A stretch of DNA of 64,000 nucleotides, taken from contig NZ_CP124747.1 in the NCBI RefSeq assembly GCF_041860085.1, positions 372,001-436,000 of the forward strand. The letters run 5' to 3'. Origin of the DNA: Schlesneria sp. DSM 10557. GTDB lineage: Bacteria; Planctomycetota; Planctomycetia; Planctomycetales; Planctomycetaceae. Below are positions 46,883 to 61,600 of this stretch, in pieces; position 1 is the stretch's first letter; the number at the start of each line of letters is the position of its first letter. The notes beneath the pieces are model-generated. The model saw nothing but the letters and a program-made list of their open reading frames with translations. It did no database searches and was not told where the DNA came from. The translations under genes were made by a program, and so were the position numbers.

Positions 46883-48109
46883 CTAAGCAGTGACAGGGAG
46901 GTTCAGTTCGACTTTGATCCAGCCCGCGTTACGCTTGTCAAATTCCTTGTAGGCTTGCAGGACGTTGGTCAGCGGTTCATGGCGTGCTGGAAGGACGGTA
47001 AGTGGATCGAGTCGTTGAGAACTGACCATTTCGACAAGTTTCGGCAGGTACTTACGGTGAGGACAGTTTCCCATCTGGATCGTGATGTTTTTGTTCATCG
47101 CGATGCCGATGTTGAAGAACTGCGCTGTCTGAGGATAGACCCCGACGATGGAGAGGGTTCCAGCCTTGGCGATCGATTTCACGGCCCAGTCCAGTACCTG
47201 GGACGGGGCATTACCGGGGATCCAGTTGTCGCCGTCTGGCCTCTGGCGCGGAGCGACTTCGGCGACTTGCTCCCGATGTCGGGTTCGTTCCGAGGAAGGG
47301 AGCCACGAGGCGATCAGTCCTTCTTCCGGAGCGACGGCATCGACGCCTACCGCGTCAATCACTCGCAGTGCTCCAATGCCGTTCGTTTGCGAGAGGATTG
47401 AATTGACGGGATCGGCCTCATTAAAATTGATGGGGATCGCACCGAGTTTTTCGGCCGCTGCAAGTCGGTCGGGCAGAGAATCGATCGCGAAGATCTTACC
47501 GGCCCGCATGAGCTTTGCGCTGGCAATGCTGAAGAGGCCCACGGGGCCGCACCCATAGACGGCAACACTGTCCCCCGGTTTGATCTCGGCGATGTCCGCA
47601 GCAAAGTAGCCTGTCGGAAAGATGTCCGAGATCAGGATCGCCTGATCGTCACTGACATTCTCCGGCAGTTTCACCAGTCCCGCGTCCGCCAGCGGCACGC
47701 GCGCGAACTCGGCCTGCAGTCCATCAAAGGGGCCGGTGGTGGCGGGGCCACCGAAAAAGGCCGTTCCCGCTTGCTTCCCATGCGGATTCGCATTGTCGCA
47801 TTGAGAATGATACCCCGTCTCACAGTACGAGCAGTGTCCACAGGCAATCGTAGACGGGATGACGACACGGTCGCCGACCTGCATGTCGACCACGTCGCTG
47901 CCGACTTCTTCGACGATGCCAACCCCTTCGTGGCCCAGGATGGTGCCTGGTACCATGCCCGGCATTGTTCCACGGATCATGTGCAGGTCAGTGCCGCAGA
48001 TGGCGCTCGCGACAAGTCTGACAATGACGTCCGTTGGTTCTTTGATTTTGGGTTCGCCGACGGTTTCAAGGCGAACGTCTCCCACTCCGTGAAATACTAC
48101 AGCCTGCAT
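46883..48109 (-). CDS. Zinc-dependent alcohol dehydrogenase, formaldehyde-dehydrogenase-like
   Basis: The protein has 408 residues from ATG 48109, with AGGAG upstream. The catalytic zinc ligands lie in SAICGTDLHMIRG and GTILGHEGVGIVEEVG. The structural zinc is held by the four Cys of CGHCSYCETGYHSQC. The Rossmann motif is VYGCGPVGLFSIASA. The length and the insert between about 250 and 300 (SSERTRHREQVAEVAPRQRPD) fit the glutathione-independent formaldehyde-dehydrogenase-like group of medium-chain dehydrogenases, but the substrate is not certain. It is cytoplasmic, with no close partner. Confidence 0.87.
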   Translation of the reverse strand: MQAVVFHGVGDVRLETVGEPKIKEPTDVIVRLVASAICGTDLHMIRGTMPGMVPGTILGHEGVGIVEEVGSDVVDMQVGDRVVIPSTIACGHCSYCETGYHSQCDNANPHGKQAGTAFFGGPATTGPFDGLQAEFARVPLADAGLVKLPENVSDDQAILISDIFPTGYFAADIAEIKPGDSVAVYGCGPVGLFSIASAKLMRAGKIFAIDSLPDRLAAAEKLGAIPINFNEADPVNSILSQTNGIGALRVIDAVGVDAVAPEEGLIASWLPSSERTRHREQVAEVAPRQRPDGDNWIPGNAPSQVLDWAVKSIAKAGTLSIVGVYPQTAQFFNIGIAMNKNITIQMGNCPHRKYLPKLVEMVSSQRLDPLTVLPARHEPLTNVLQAYKEFDKRNAGWIKVELNLPVTA

Positions 48110-48821
48110 TTTAAGAGATCTCCTGAGGAAAACTGAGGAAACGAGGTGCCGCACGCACGGATCAGCGCGTGTGACGACGATGGATCATGCGGCTCCGAAC
48201 TTCATCTATGGACGCGGAAACGCAGAGGCGGACATTGGGGGACAGCTCCGCAATGCTGCAGATGGACACTGCTGCTGCAGGGGCATGTGGTGACGCATTC
48301 ACCGGAGCCAAAACATGCCAATATGGTTCTTGTTCATTCAATTTGACTGAGCGGTTACCAACCTGAGATCAACTTTGATCAGCTCATTCACACAATTGAC
48401 CCGCAGACGACTCCGCCGAAACGGTGCCTGACCCCTTTGGGGAGGATCGCATTTCCAGTCCACTATTGCAGACGTTCCGCCACAGCCCTACGCCGTAGAC
48501 GCCACGGCAGGACTTGCGACGAATCCCTTGTCCATGTCACTCACCAGTATCAGAAGGCTTGTTTCAGGTGACGATCATGAGCCACGCCTCTGGTATTGGG
48601 GACGGAGCTACTCTCGCAGCACACGTGCGGTGAGGGTGCAACTGCTGCGCCGCCGAGGGGAGAGCGTCTGTGAGAGATCGCTCCGAAATCCACAAGTGAT
48701 GGTCGTGCGGAACCGGGGAGACCGCGCAGAGGATCTGAATCCGTCAGATCTCCGAGCCCGGCGAGCTCAATCTGGAACTCTGACATTTACGTTGATCAGA
48801 GTAAGTCGCTGTTCATCACTT
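48110..48821. other. Long intergenic gap with a REP-like motif
   Basis: No gene is recognised. At 48419-48442 the sequence AAACGGTGCCTGACCCCTTT with an adjacent GGGG matches a short motif that I have seen scattered in planctomycete and proteobacterial genomes near REP-associated transposases. The CCCCTTTGGGG part forms a small hairpin. Confidence 0.35.
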
Positions 48822-50147
48822 TCAAAGCGATGCCGCGGGCTTCGCCCAATGTTCGCGATATTCCCGCGACAAGAGCTGTGAGGCTTCCGCATCGTCTCGA
48901 ATCGTCTCGGTGGCGGGGTCGAAGTTCAGAACGCGACCCGTGCGTGTGGCGATGTTGGCCAGGTGGCACAGCGATGTGGAAAGGTGATTGATCTCGATAT
49001 CGGCGTTCGGGCGTTTCCCGGTGCGGATGCAATCGAGGAAGTTCTGGTGGTGTGCCGCGAGATCCGGGCCCGCGCCGGATGACTCTTCAATGAGCTTGTT
49101 CTTCGGACCGATCAGCCGGAACCTGCCGGACTTGCCCATGATCATCATGCCGGATGTTCCGAAGAAGGCATTTCCATTTTCGAATCCCTCCTGCACGTAA
49201 GGGGACCAGATTCGCTGTTCGTAGACTAGCTGTTGGGGTCTGCCCGATCGCGATGCCCCGGGATACTCGAATGCGACGTACTGGGTATCTGCATGCTGCT
49301 GGTCGTCATCGAAGAAGCATTTTCCCCCCAGAGCGGCGATGCGACTCGGATGAGTCGTGACGCCGAGGCCCCACCGGGCAATATCGATGTCATGGACTCC
49401 GTCATTTCCAATATCTCCGCAGCCAAAGTCGTACCACCAGCGCCAGATACCAGGCAGGAAGTTGGATTGGTATGGGCGTTCGGTGACCGGCCCCAGCCAG
49501 AGATCGTAGTCCAGATTCCTGGGTGGTTGTGAAGGCGTTTGTCGTCCAATGCTGCCTCGAAGCTGGCTGTTCCACGCCTTGGCGACGAGAATTTCTCCAA
49601 TGATTCCGGAATTCATTTTTTCGAGTGCGGCGGCAATAAAGGGGGTGCTGCGGCTCTGCGTGCCGACCTGCATCACCACATTGTTCTTTCGGGCCGCCTC
49701 GATCATCAGCCTCCCCTCACGCAGATTGTGTGAGCAGGGCTTCTCAACGTACACATGCTTTCCTGCATTCGCGGCGAGAATTGCTGCTGGCGCGTGCCAA
49801 TGGTCCGGAGTGGCAATCCACACCGCTTTGATGGCACGATCATCGAGAACTCGTCGCATGTCAGAGACAACCTGAGGGGCATGCCCGGTCTTCTGCATAA
49901 TCGTCTCTGCCGCTTTAGCAGCACGGTCTGAGTCGACGTCGCAGACATAGGCGAGTCGAACGGACGAATTCCCGACCAGTTGGTTGACGTGCGCCATCCC
50001 CATTCCGCCGGGCCCGATGATCGCAACAGGCAGGGGCTCTGCTTGACGATCTGATGAGTCCGCAGCAACTCCTGCTGCGGCATAGAGCGACGCGGCAGCG
50101 ACCGACCCGACTGATTGACCCAGAAAATCGCGTCGTGATTTGGTCAT
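48822..50147 (-). CDS. Gfo/Idh/MocA-family oxidoreductase with Tat signal
   Basis: The 441-residue protein starts with a Tat signal (KSRRDFLGQSVGSVAAASLYAAAG). Rossmann fold VAIIGPGGMGMAHVNQL follows, then IATPDHWHAPAAILAANAGKHVYVEKPCSHN with the family EKP motif. The C-terminal domain has NDGVHDIDIARWGLGV, the usual catalytic Asp/His region. Such exported paralogues are very common in planctomycetes, and their cofactor is likely folded in before export. The substrate is unknown. It is the end of a leftward group with thiolase and PSD1 upstream but is separated from thiolase by a terminator. Confidence 0.9.
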   Translation of the reverse strand: MTKSRRDFLGQSVGSVAAASLYAAAGVAADSSDRQAEPLPVAIIGPGGMGMAHVNQLVGNSSVRLAYVCDVDSDRAAKAAETIMQKTGHAPQVVSDMRRVLDDRAIKAVWIATPDHWHAPAAILAANAGKHVYVEKPCSHNLREGRLMIEAARKNNVVMQVGTQSRSTPFIAAALEKMNSGIIGEILVAKAWNSQLRGSIGRQTPSQPPRNLDYDLWLGPVTERPYQSNFLPGIWRWWYDFGCGDIGNDGVHDIDIARWGLGVTTHPSRIAALGGKCFFDDDQQHADTQYVAFEYPGASRSGRPQQLVYEQRIWSPYVQEGFENGNAFFGTSGMMIMGKSGRFRLIGPKNKLIEESSGAGPDLAAHHQNFLDCIRTGKRPNADIEINHLSTSLCHLANIATRTGRVLNFDPATETIRDDAEASQLLSREYREHWAKPAASL

Positions 50148-50287
50148 AAGCTCACCCTTGTCAGAGCACCCGGAACGGATAAGAGGTCACTGATGAAGAA
50201 TGCTACTGAATTCGTGTCCAATCTGTAATGACACCGGGGATGGCGGATTGACAATCTCGGCAACATCAACGGATCACGGTGCACGAA

Positions 50288-50325
50288 CAAAAACAAAACC
50301 GGAGGGACCAATTCGATTCCTCCGG
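50288..50325 (-). terminator. Rho-independent terminator of the thiolase gene
   Basis: On the minus strand CCGGAGG and CCTCCGG (7 bp, complement of 50299-50325) enclose a 13-base loop and are followed by TTTTGTTTTT (complement of 50289-50298). It lies 38 bases after the thiolase stop codon. Confidence 0.8.
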
Positions 50326-50363
50326 CCTCGTTCAAAATCATGCGGTTCGCTCAGGCTCGTGAA

Positions 50364-51515
50364 TTACGGCGACTCGAACGCAGCGGCGATTCCCATTCCG
50401 CCACCGACGCACAAGCTGGCAAGTCCCGATTTCGTGTGACCCGCTGCGATCTGTTGAGCAAGGTGGACCGCGAGCCGCGCACCGGAGGCACCGATCGGGT
50501 GGCCGACTGCAATCGCTCCGCCAAAGGAGTTGACCTTCTCGAGATCGACCTTCAATTCGCGCTGGCAGGCGAGTGCCTGAGCAGCAAAGGCTTCGTTGAT
50601 TTCGATGCGATCGAAACGATCCACGGTCCAGTCATGCCGCGAGCAGAGCTGTCTGATCGCGTGTACCGGTCCCAGCCCCATCCGCACCGGGTCACAACCC
50701 TGCACAGCACCGCCAGAGAGTCGTGCCAGTATGGGCCAATTGTGCTTTCGGGCGAATTCGCCATTGGCGACGACAAGCATCGCGGCGCCGTCGTTGATCC
50801 CGGAAGCATTCCCTGCAGTGATTGTCCCGGACGGATTGAATGCCGGTTTCAGACTTGCCAGTTTGTCGAGCACCGTGTCCGCACGCGGGTGTTCGTCTTG
50901 CGTTACCTTACCGACGGGAATCACTTCGTCAGCAAAGGCATTCGCGGCGGCTGCGGCGGCATATTGCTTCTGGCTGCGTAGCGCGAACGCATCCTGATCA
51001 CCTCGTGTGATCTGATAATCCTGAGCAAGTAACTCGACGGAGACACCCATGTGCTTGTGGTCAAAGCTGTCGACCAGTCCATCCTGCAGCAATGAGTCGA
51101 CGAGAGTTCCGTCGCCCATCTTGTAGCCTTTCCTTGCCTTTGGCAGCAGGTAGGGGGCGTTCGACATGGATTCCGTCCCGCCACACAGAACAGCATGACT
51201 GTCGCCCGCGCGAATTGCCTGGGCGGCCAGCAGGACAGCCTGCAGACCCGAGGCACACATCATATTGACCGTGTAAGCAGGAACTTCCAGCGGCAAACCG
51301 AGTTTCACGCCGACCTGACGCGCCAGGTTCATGCCGAGTCCCGCAGCGAGGACATTCCCGACAATGACATGATCAATCAGTTGACGATTGATATTCTGAA
51401 GGGCGGCCTCGCTCGCCGCGCAGGCCAGATCAACCGCAGACATATCCGCCAGCCCCCCAAGAAAGCGTCCGATGGGAGTTCGTTTTCCGGCAACAATGAC
51501 AACTTCTGTAACCAC
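50364..51515 (-). CDS. Acetyl-CoA C-acyltransferase (thiolase)
   Basis: The 383-residue protein has the thiolase catalytic residues: Cys87 in [12 protein letters not shown] (acyl acceptor), His in [10 protein letters not shown], His in [16 protein letters not shown] and the second Cys in [13 protein letters not shown]. It forms or cleaves acetoacetyl-CoA or 3-ketoacyl-CoA. The length fits the biosynthetic/AtoB-like or FadA-like classes, and chain length cannot be told. The start is GTG at 51515, with GAGGAATTC in front. It lies 62 bases after the small jelly-roll-like gene on the same strand and is cytoplasmic. Confidence 0.93.
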   Translation of the reverse strand: MVTEVVIVAGKRTPIGRFLGGLADMSAVDLACAASEAALQNINRQLIDHVIVGNVLAAGLGMNLARQVGVKLGLPLEVPAYTVNMMCASGLQAVLLAAQAIRAGDSHAVLCGGTESMSNAPYLLPKARKGYKMGDGTLVDSLLQDGLVDSFDHKHMGVSVELLAQDYQITRGDQDAFALRSQKQYAAAAAANAFADEVIPVGKVTQDEHPRADTVLDKLASLKPAFNPSGTITAGNASGINDGAAMLVVANGEFARKHNWPILARLSGGAVQGCDPVRMGLGPVHAIRQLCSRHDWTVDRFDRIEINEAFAAQALACQRELKVDLEKVNSFGGAIAVGHPIGASGARLAVHLAQQIAAGHTKSGLASLCVGGGMGIAAAFESP

Positions 51516-51577
51516 GTGAATTCCTCTTGATGATTCTGTGCGACGGGTTTGCTGTCCGGCGTCGTCGCGGGTGCTGC

Positions 51578-52018
51578 TTAATTTCTCTGAAGATCGTCCC
51601 AGCGGATTTCCAACGCGACGACCCCGAACAATCCCCCGGGCAGTCCTGGGGATTGGCCGGGATCAAAATCAATCTCGACTTCCAGCGTATTGAACGAGTT
51701 CATGTTTGACGTGAGCTCGACTTCGATCGACCCTCCCTGAGCGTCGAATTCGCCGAGCTGACGTTGATTCAGGCGGATTCTTGTCTCTCCTCGAATGCCT
51801 GAAAACGCGAGGAAGATACGCTCATGCGGCTCAAGATTGGAGGGCCGGTGGAATTTTCTCTGGAATCGAGCTGTTCCGCCCTGGTCGCCGAAAAGCTCTC
51901 GCCACTCTTTCGGCATCGTGTGCGTCTCTGGCTTTTGTTCGGCGTCCGAGCGGAGTGCATTGACCTGCGGAGGGAAAACTTCCCAAGGTCCTTTCAATTG
52001 AATTCGATGTGCAGGCAT
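51578..52018 (-). CDS. Small jelly-roll (sugar-binding-like) protein
   Basis: The 146-residue protein resembles the sugar-binding beta-sandwich domain at the N-terminus of GH2 beta-galactosidases: LKGPWEVFPPQ near the start, ARFQRKFHRPSNLEPHERIFLAFSGI, then TRIRLNQRQLGEFD and the end GLFGVVALEIRWDD. It has no catalytic domain and no signal peptide. The function is unknown. It starts ten bases after the stop of the PSD1 gene, so it is probably co-translated with it. Confidence 0.7.
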   Translation of the reverse strand: MPAHRIQLKGPWEVFPPQVNALRSDAEQKPETHTMPKEWRELFGDQGGTARFQRKFHRPSNLEPHERIFLAFSGIRGETRIRLNQRQLGEFDAQGGSIEVELTSNMNSFNTLEVEIDFDPGQSPGLPGGLFGVVALEIRWDDLQRN

Positions 52019-52028
52019 TCAAGTCCAT

Positions 52029-55259
<3,231 letters not shown>

Positions 55260-55604
55260 TTTGGATCCGCTTGAGATTTCGGGAACAAAACCAAAGTATC
55301 TCGCATCCAAGTCACTTTCGCCAGCAATTCAAACGATGTCCGCAGCCCCTACAAAGTCAAAAACAATTTACGACGGGAGTGCAAACGTTCTTCGCAGATC
55401 CTTTGAGGTCCATGATTCCAGCGAAATTCACCCTGTAACCGTTCGCAAGCGGCCATGAAAGCTGCGGTCACAGGTGCGATCAATCCCAGTCCCAGTGCTG
55501 CCGGGAGAATTCGGCATCTGTGACATCTGGAAGACAGTCAAGTATACTGGAGCCTCGGGTCGGGAGGACCTGCTTTCCCCATCTCTCAAGGAATGGTTCC
55601 TATC
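55260..55604. other. Divergent region between PSD1 and macroglobulin genes
   Basis: It should contain both promoters. TGTGAC (about 55518) and TATACT (about 55542), with an 18-base spacer, is a possible promoter for the macroglobulin gene. No gene is recognised. Confidence 0.4.
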
Positions 55605-58600
55605 ATGTCAAAGTTGACGTTCCTGCTCAGTGCGCTCTCTTTCTGCGTTGTCTCATGGTCGGCGCTGGCCGAGGAAGCGGGGGATCCTGTGAATCGCAGT
55701 GCGGTACGGAAAGAGTTTGAGGCCGGAAACTTCAAAACAGCCTATGAAGGCGCCCGCAAGTTGTTGCTCGATGAGAAGTCGGACGCCGCGAAGGTCGGCG
55801 GGGACCTGGCCCTCGCGGTGCAGTCTCTTCAGAACCTGGGCCGGACGAATGAAGTCGATGAACTGATTGAGGCTGCCGTCAAGACGCATGCCTCCAATTG
55901 GCGGTTTCTGGCAGATGCGGGTCGACAGTACGGCGATGTCCTCGTTCATGACGGTTTCCTGATCGCCGGCAAGTTCGAGCGGGGATCCCACCGCGGCGGT
56001 GGTCAATACGTGACGGCGGCCAATCGTGACCGAGTTCGGGCTCTTCAGCTTTTCCAGCAGGCCCTGTCATTGGCGCTCAAAGATCCCGACCATAAGGAGG
56101 TGGGAAGGCTCTTCATCGACTTTGCTCAGCAGATCAACCGCGTCGCACCATGGAAGTTGCAGACGCTTACCGATCTTGCGGTATTGCCCGATTATGAAGA
56201 ACAAAGTCCGATGCGCTGGCGAGGGAGGGGGCCATGGGATGAGAGTTCCAAAGGTGCCCCGGTTGATGATGAAGGTCATCCCGTTCTCCATCAGCTTCCC
56301 GCGTCATGGGAGGCTGCAACGACCGACGGAGAACGCTGGCGCTGGGCGCTGATGCAGGCAGTCGAATTTGATAAGACGCTGCAAAACCAGGTCGACTTTT
56401 CCTTCGCTCAGTTTCTGCATCAACAGTTCGGCGTCCAGACAATCGCCTGGTTGCAGCGGGGTTCGGGACGAAGTGACGACGTCGATGAAAGCGGTCCCTT
56501 CGCAGTACAGTCACTCAGCGACGACGAGACGATTGCGAAGCTGGCGACGGGCGTGAAACGCTTCAAGCTGCCCGATGAATTCAACCCCATCAAGCTCTTT
56601 CAAACGATTGCGAATCGCGAGCAGAAAGACAGCTACTCGCCTGCTGCGGCCGATCAATTGGCACAAATTTACGAAGATCGTCGACAGTACAAGAAAGCGG
56701 CTGCCTCCTGGACGTCGGCGATTCAGAAATTCGGTGCGCAAGAACATCGTCAGTCCCGACTGGATCAGATCGTGAAGAACTGGGGGCGGTTCGAGAATCT
56801 GACGGTGGCACCTGCCGGGCGCGGAGCCGTAGTCGATTTCCGTTTCCGCAACGCCAGCGAGGTCTCATTTGAAGCTCGTGTCGTGAAGATTGATAAGCTG
56901 CTCGAAGACGTGAAGAGCTACCTGAAATCGTCTCCCGCTCAGCTCGACTGGAGTAAATTCAATATCCAGGATCTTGGCTATCGCCTGGCGACTGAGAACC
57001 AGACAGAGTACCTGGGCGAATCCGTTGCCACCTGGAAGCTGGATCTCAAGCCAAAGCCGGATCACTTCGATGATGTTGTTACAGTGACGACCCCGCTCCA
57101 GAAGGCGGGAGCCTATCTTCTGACGGGACGTTTGAAGGACGGCAATGTCAGCCATGTCATCGTCTGGCTTGCGGACACGGTCCTGGTGCGAAAGCCGCTC
57201 GATGGAAAGTCGATGCATTTCGTCGTCGATGCCGTCACGGGCCAGCCGATTGCAAATGCCAATGTCGAGTTTTTCGGGTGGAAGCAGACCCCGGTCGACA
57301 AGAACCAGTCACGCTGGAAGTTGACCACAACGAATTTCTCCGAGTTTACGGACGGCAACGGACTGATCTCGCTCCCCTCGAAGCGAATGCCGAACGATCA
57401 CCAATGGATGATCGTTGCCAGGACGAAAGAAGGGCGACTGGCCTACACCGGGTTCACGCACTCATGGTGGGGACAGAAGCATGATGAGGAGTACAACGCG
57501 AAACGCGTATACGCCATCACGGATCGGCCGGTCTACCGCCCGGAACAGACAGTGAAATTCAAGTTCTGGATTCAGACAAGCAAATATGATGTGGCTGACA
57601 AGGCAGAGTTCGCCAATCGTGAGTTCAAGGTCCTGATCAGTAATCCTCAAGGAGAAGAAGTCTTTCAGAAAGTCTTCACGACGGATCATTACGGCGGGCT
57701 CGAAGGGGAATTCCCGCTGCCGAAAGGTGCGATGCTGGGAACGTATCAGCTTGTTGTTCAGAACGAATTCAACCAGGGAGGTTCGTTCCGGGTCGAAGAA
57801 TACAAGAAGCCAGAGTACGAAGTCAAAATTGATGCGCCGACGGAACCCATCGCACTTGGCGAAAAAATCACGGCGACGATCAAGGCAACGTACTTCTTCG
57901 GTGCTCCGGTCACCAAGGCGAAAGTCAAATACAAGGTTCAACGAGCTGCGCATGACAGCCATTGGTATCCCATCGCCAACTGGGACTGGCTCTATGGACG
58001 TGGATACTGGTGGTTCGCGTCGGACTACACCTGGTATCCGGGCTGGAATCGCTGGGGCTGCGTTCGACCCAAAGGATGGTGGATCGGTCACAACCCAGCT
58101 CCGCCCGAACTGATCACAGAACAAGAAGTAGAGATCGGCGAGGACGGAGAGGTCCGTGTCGAGATCGACACCTTGGCCGCGAAAGAAATTCACGGCGACG
58201 AAGATCACTCCTACACCATCACGGCAGAAGTGGTGGATGAGTCACGTCGGACGATCGTCGGGACTGGAAATGTTCTCGTCGCCCGTCAGCCATTCAAAGT
58301 CTTCACCTGGGTCGACCGAGGTCACTACCGTGTCGGTGATGACATCCACGCTTCGTTTCAGGCCCACACGCTTGATAATAAACCCGTGAAAGGGACAGGG
58401 GAGCTGACGCTCTTTCAGATTTCTTATGACGCGGATCAAAAGCCGGTCGAAACAGCGGTGCAAAGCTGGAAACTGGATACGAACGAACAAGGGCATGCCC
58501 AGCAACTGATCGCGGCAAGTAAAGCGGGACAATACCGTCTGTCGTACAAGCTGACCGATTCGAAACAGCATTCGATCGAGGGAGGATATGTTTTCGTCGT

Positions 58601-61600
58601 ACGAGGCGACGGCTTCGACGGACGAGAGTTCCGCTTCAATGATCTGGAACTGATCACGGACAAGCAGGAATACGCACCTGGTGACACTGTCAATTTGATG
58701 GTCACGACGAACAATCCAGATGGATGCATCGTGTTGTTCATCCGCCCTTCGAATGGAGTCTACCTTCCACCAAAGGTGATTCGCCTGAAAGGCAAGACGA
58801 CAGTCGAAGAAATCGCGGTGATTCAAAAGGACATGCCGAACTTCTTTCTGGAAGCGTTTACGGTCTCGAACGGCAAGTACCATCAGGAGACTCGCGAGGT
58901 CGTTGTTCCCCCGGAAAAGCGGATCATCAACGTCGAGGTGCAGCCCTCCGCGACGGAGTACCAGCCGGGTGCTGATGCACGGGTGCGGGTGAAACTGAAA
59001 GACCCGACCGGCGAGCCGTTCGTGGGATCCACTGTGCTCACCGTTTATGACAAGAGCGTCGAATACATTTCAGGTGGAAGCAACGTCCCTGAGATCAAAG
59101 AGTTCTTCTGGAAGTGGCGTCGTAACCATTTCCCGCAGGGCGACAACACCCTGGATCGCTCGTTCAGCAATCTGATAAAGACCGGCGATATTCCGATGAA
59201 TGATCTCGGAGTCTTTGGCGGCCTCGACGCAGGAATATCGGGCGATCGCATCGTCTTCCTTTCAGCGGGCAGAGGGCGTGCAGCAGGCGGTCAGAAAATG
59301 ATGGCAGCACCTGCCGGGGCCATGATGCGGGGAGCGATGCCCATGCCTGCCGCCATGGAGGCGGACTTCGCGTCAACAGGGTCCGTAGAGACGCCGGACG
59401 GAGCTGTTGAAGGTGCGATGCAGACTCCCACAATCCGTTCGAATTTCGCCGACACGGCGTTCTGGACGGGTTCGCTGACGACCGATCAGTCAGGTATGGC
59501 GGAAGTCAGCTTCAAGATGCCCGAAAGCCTGACCGGCTGGAAGGTGAAGACCTGGGCGATGGGACTGGGCACAAAGGTCGGACAAAGTGAAGTCGAAGTT
59601 ACGACCAGAAAGAATCTGCTGGTCCGCCTGCAAGCTCCACGATTCTTCGTCGATAAAGACGAGGTCGTCATCAGTGCAAACGTTCATAGCTATCTGAAGT
59701 CTGCGAAGTCGGTGGAAGTCGCGTTGGTCATCGACGGCAAGTTTCTTTCGCTGATCGAATCAAATGAACCAAACGGCGGAGAAAATCGCACATGGCCATT
59801 GAAGCAGACGATCTCGCTCGAACCGGGAGGCGAGCAACGCGTCAACTGGCGCGTGAAAGTCGCGTCCGAAGGGGTGACTGAAATTACCGTCAGTGCTTTG
59901 ACAGACGAAGAGTCTGACGCGATGAAGCTATCATTCCCGGTCTATATTCATGGCATGTTGAAGACCGAGTCGTTCAGTGGAGCAATTCGCCCGACGGATT
60001 CTGCGGGGCAGGTGACGTTCGTCGTTCCCGAAGCGAGGCGGCAAAATGAATCCAGGTTGGAGGCAAGGTTCTCACCGACTCTGGCAGGAGCGATGGTCGA
60101 CGCACTTCCTTACCTCGTCGAGTACCCCTACGGGTGTACCGAGCAAACGTTAAATCGTTTCCTGCCGACGGTGATCACGCAACGACTGTTGCTGAAGATG
60201 CAACTGAATCTCAAGGACATTCAGGCCAAGCGGACCAATCTGAACGCTCAGGAAATCGGCGATGATGTCGAACGGGCAAAGGGCTGGAAACGCTTCGATC
60301 GAAACCCTGTCTTCGACGAAGAAGAGGTTCGATCGATGGTCAAGGAGGGACTCGAGCGACTGACATCGATGCAGGTGTCGGACGGTGGTTGGGGATGGTT
60401 CAGCGGCTACGGAGAACGCTCGTGGCCTCACACGACCGCCGTGGTGGTGCACGGTCTACAGGTCGCAAAGGCAAATGATGTCGCGATTGTCCCCGGCGTG
60501 CTGGAGCGGGGAATCGAATGGCTGACTCGCTACCAGACTGAGCAGGTCGAGAAACTCAAGAACTGGGGCAAGAAGGATGTTCCGCAAAAGCAGCATGCCG
60601 ACGCTCTTGATGCGTTCATCTACATGCTGCTGCTGGAAGCAGATGTTTCCAATAGTGCGATGGATGAGTTTCTGTTCAGAGATCGAGTTCAACTGCCGGT
60701 CTACGCGAAGGCACTCTACGGTTTGGCCCTGCATCGACAGCAGCAGACAGACAAGCTGAAAGTGGTGCTCGAAAACATTGAGCAGTTTGTCGTCGAGGAT
60801 GAGGAAAACCAGACCGCCTATCTGAAGCTGCCGCAGGAAGGGTGGTGGTACTGGTACGGAAACGACATTGAAGCGAATGCGTACTATCTGAAGTTGCTGT
60901 CGAAGACCAATCCGAACGACCGGCGTGCTTCGCGACTGGTGAAATACCTGCTCAACAATCGGAAGCACGCGACATACTGGAACAGTACTCGTGACACGGC
61001 CCTGTGTATTGAAGCCCTGGCCGAGTATCAGCAGGCCAGCGGAGAAGACAAGCCGAACCTCACTGTCGAAGTCTGGCTTGATGGTCAGAAGCAGAAGGAG
61101 GTCAAAATCGATGCCTCAAACCTCTTCACATTCGATAACAAGTTCGTGCTTGAGGGAGACGCTGTGACGACCGGAAAGCACACACTCGAACTCAAGAAGC
61201 AGGGAACCGGCCCACTTTACTACAACGTCTATCAGACCAATTTCACTCTGGAAGATTTCATCTCTCGAGCCGGTTTGGAAGTCAAAGTGGATCGCAAGTT
61301 CTATAAGCTGACTCGGGTCGAAAAGAAGGTCGACCAGCAGGGAGCCCGAGGCCAGGCCGTCAAGCAGCAGGTTGAAAAGTTCGAACGAACAGAACTTCCG
61401 AGTCTGAGTGAGCTGAAGAGCGGTGATCTGGTGGAAGTGGAACTCGAAATCGAAAGCAAGAATGATTACGAGTATCTCCTGTTCGAAGATCTGAAGGCCG
61501 CCGGGTTCGAACCTGTCGAAGTTCGAAGTGGCTACAACGGGAATTCGATGGGGGCCTTCGTTGAGTTCCGGGATGAACGAGTCACGTTCTTCGTCCGACA

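Noticed and set aside
50299-50330. CAATTCGATTCC string considered as a tRNA T-arm
   Set aside because: No cloverleaf can be folded; the stretch is explained by the terminator of the thiolase gene.
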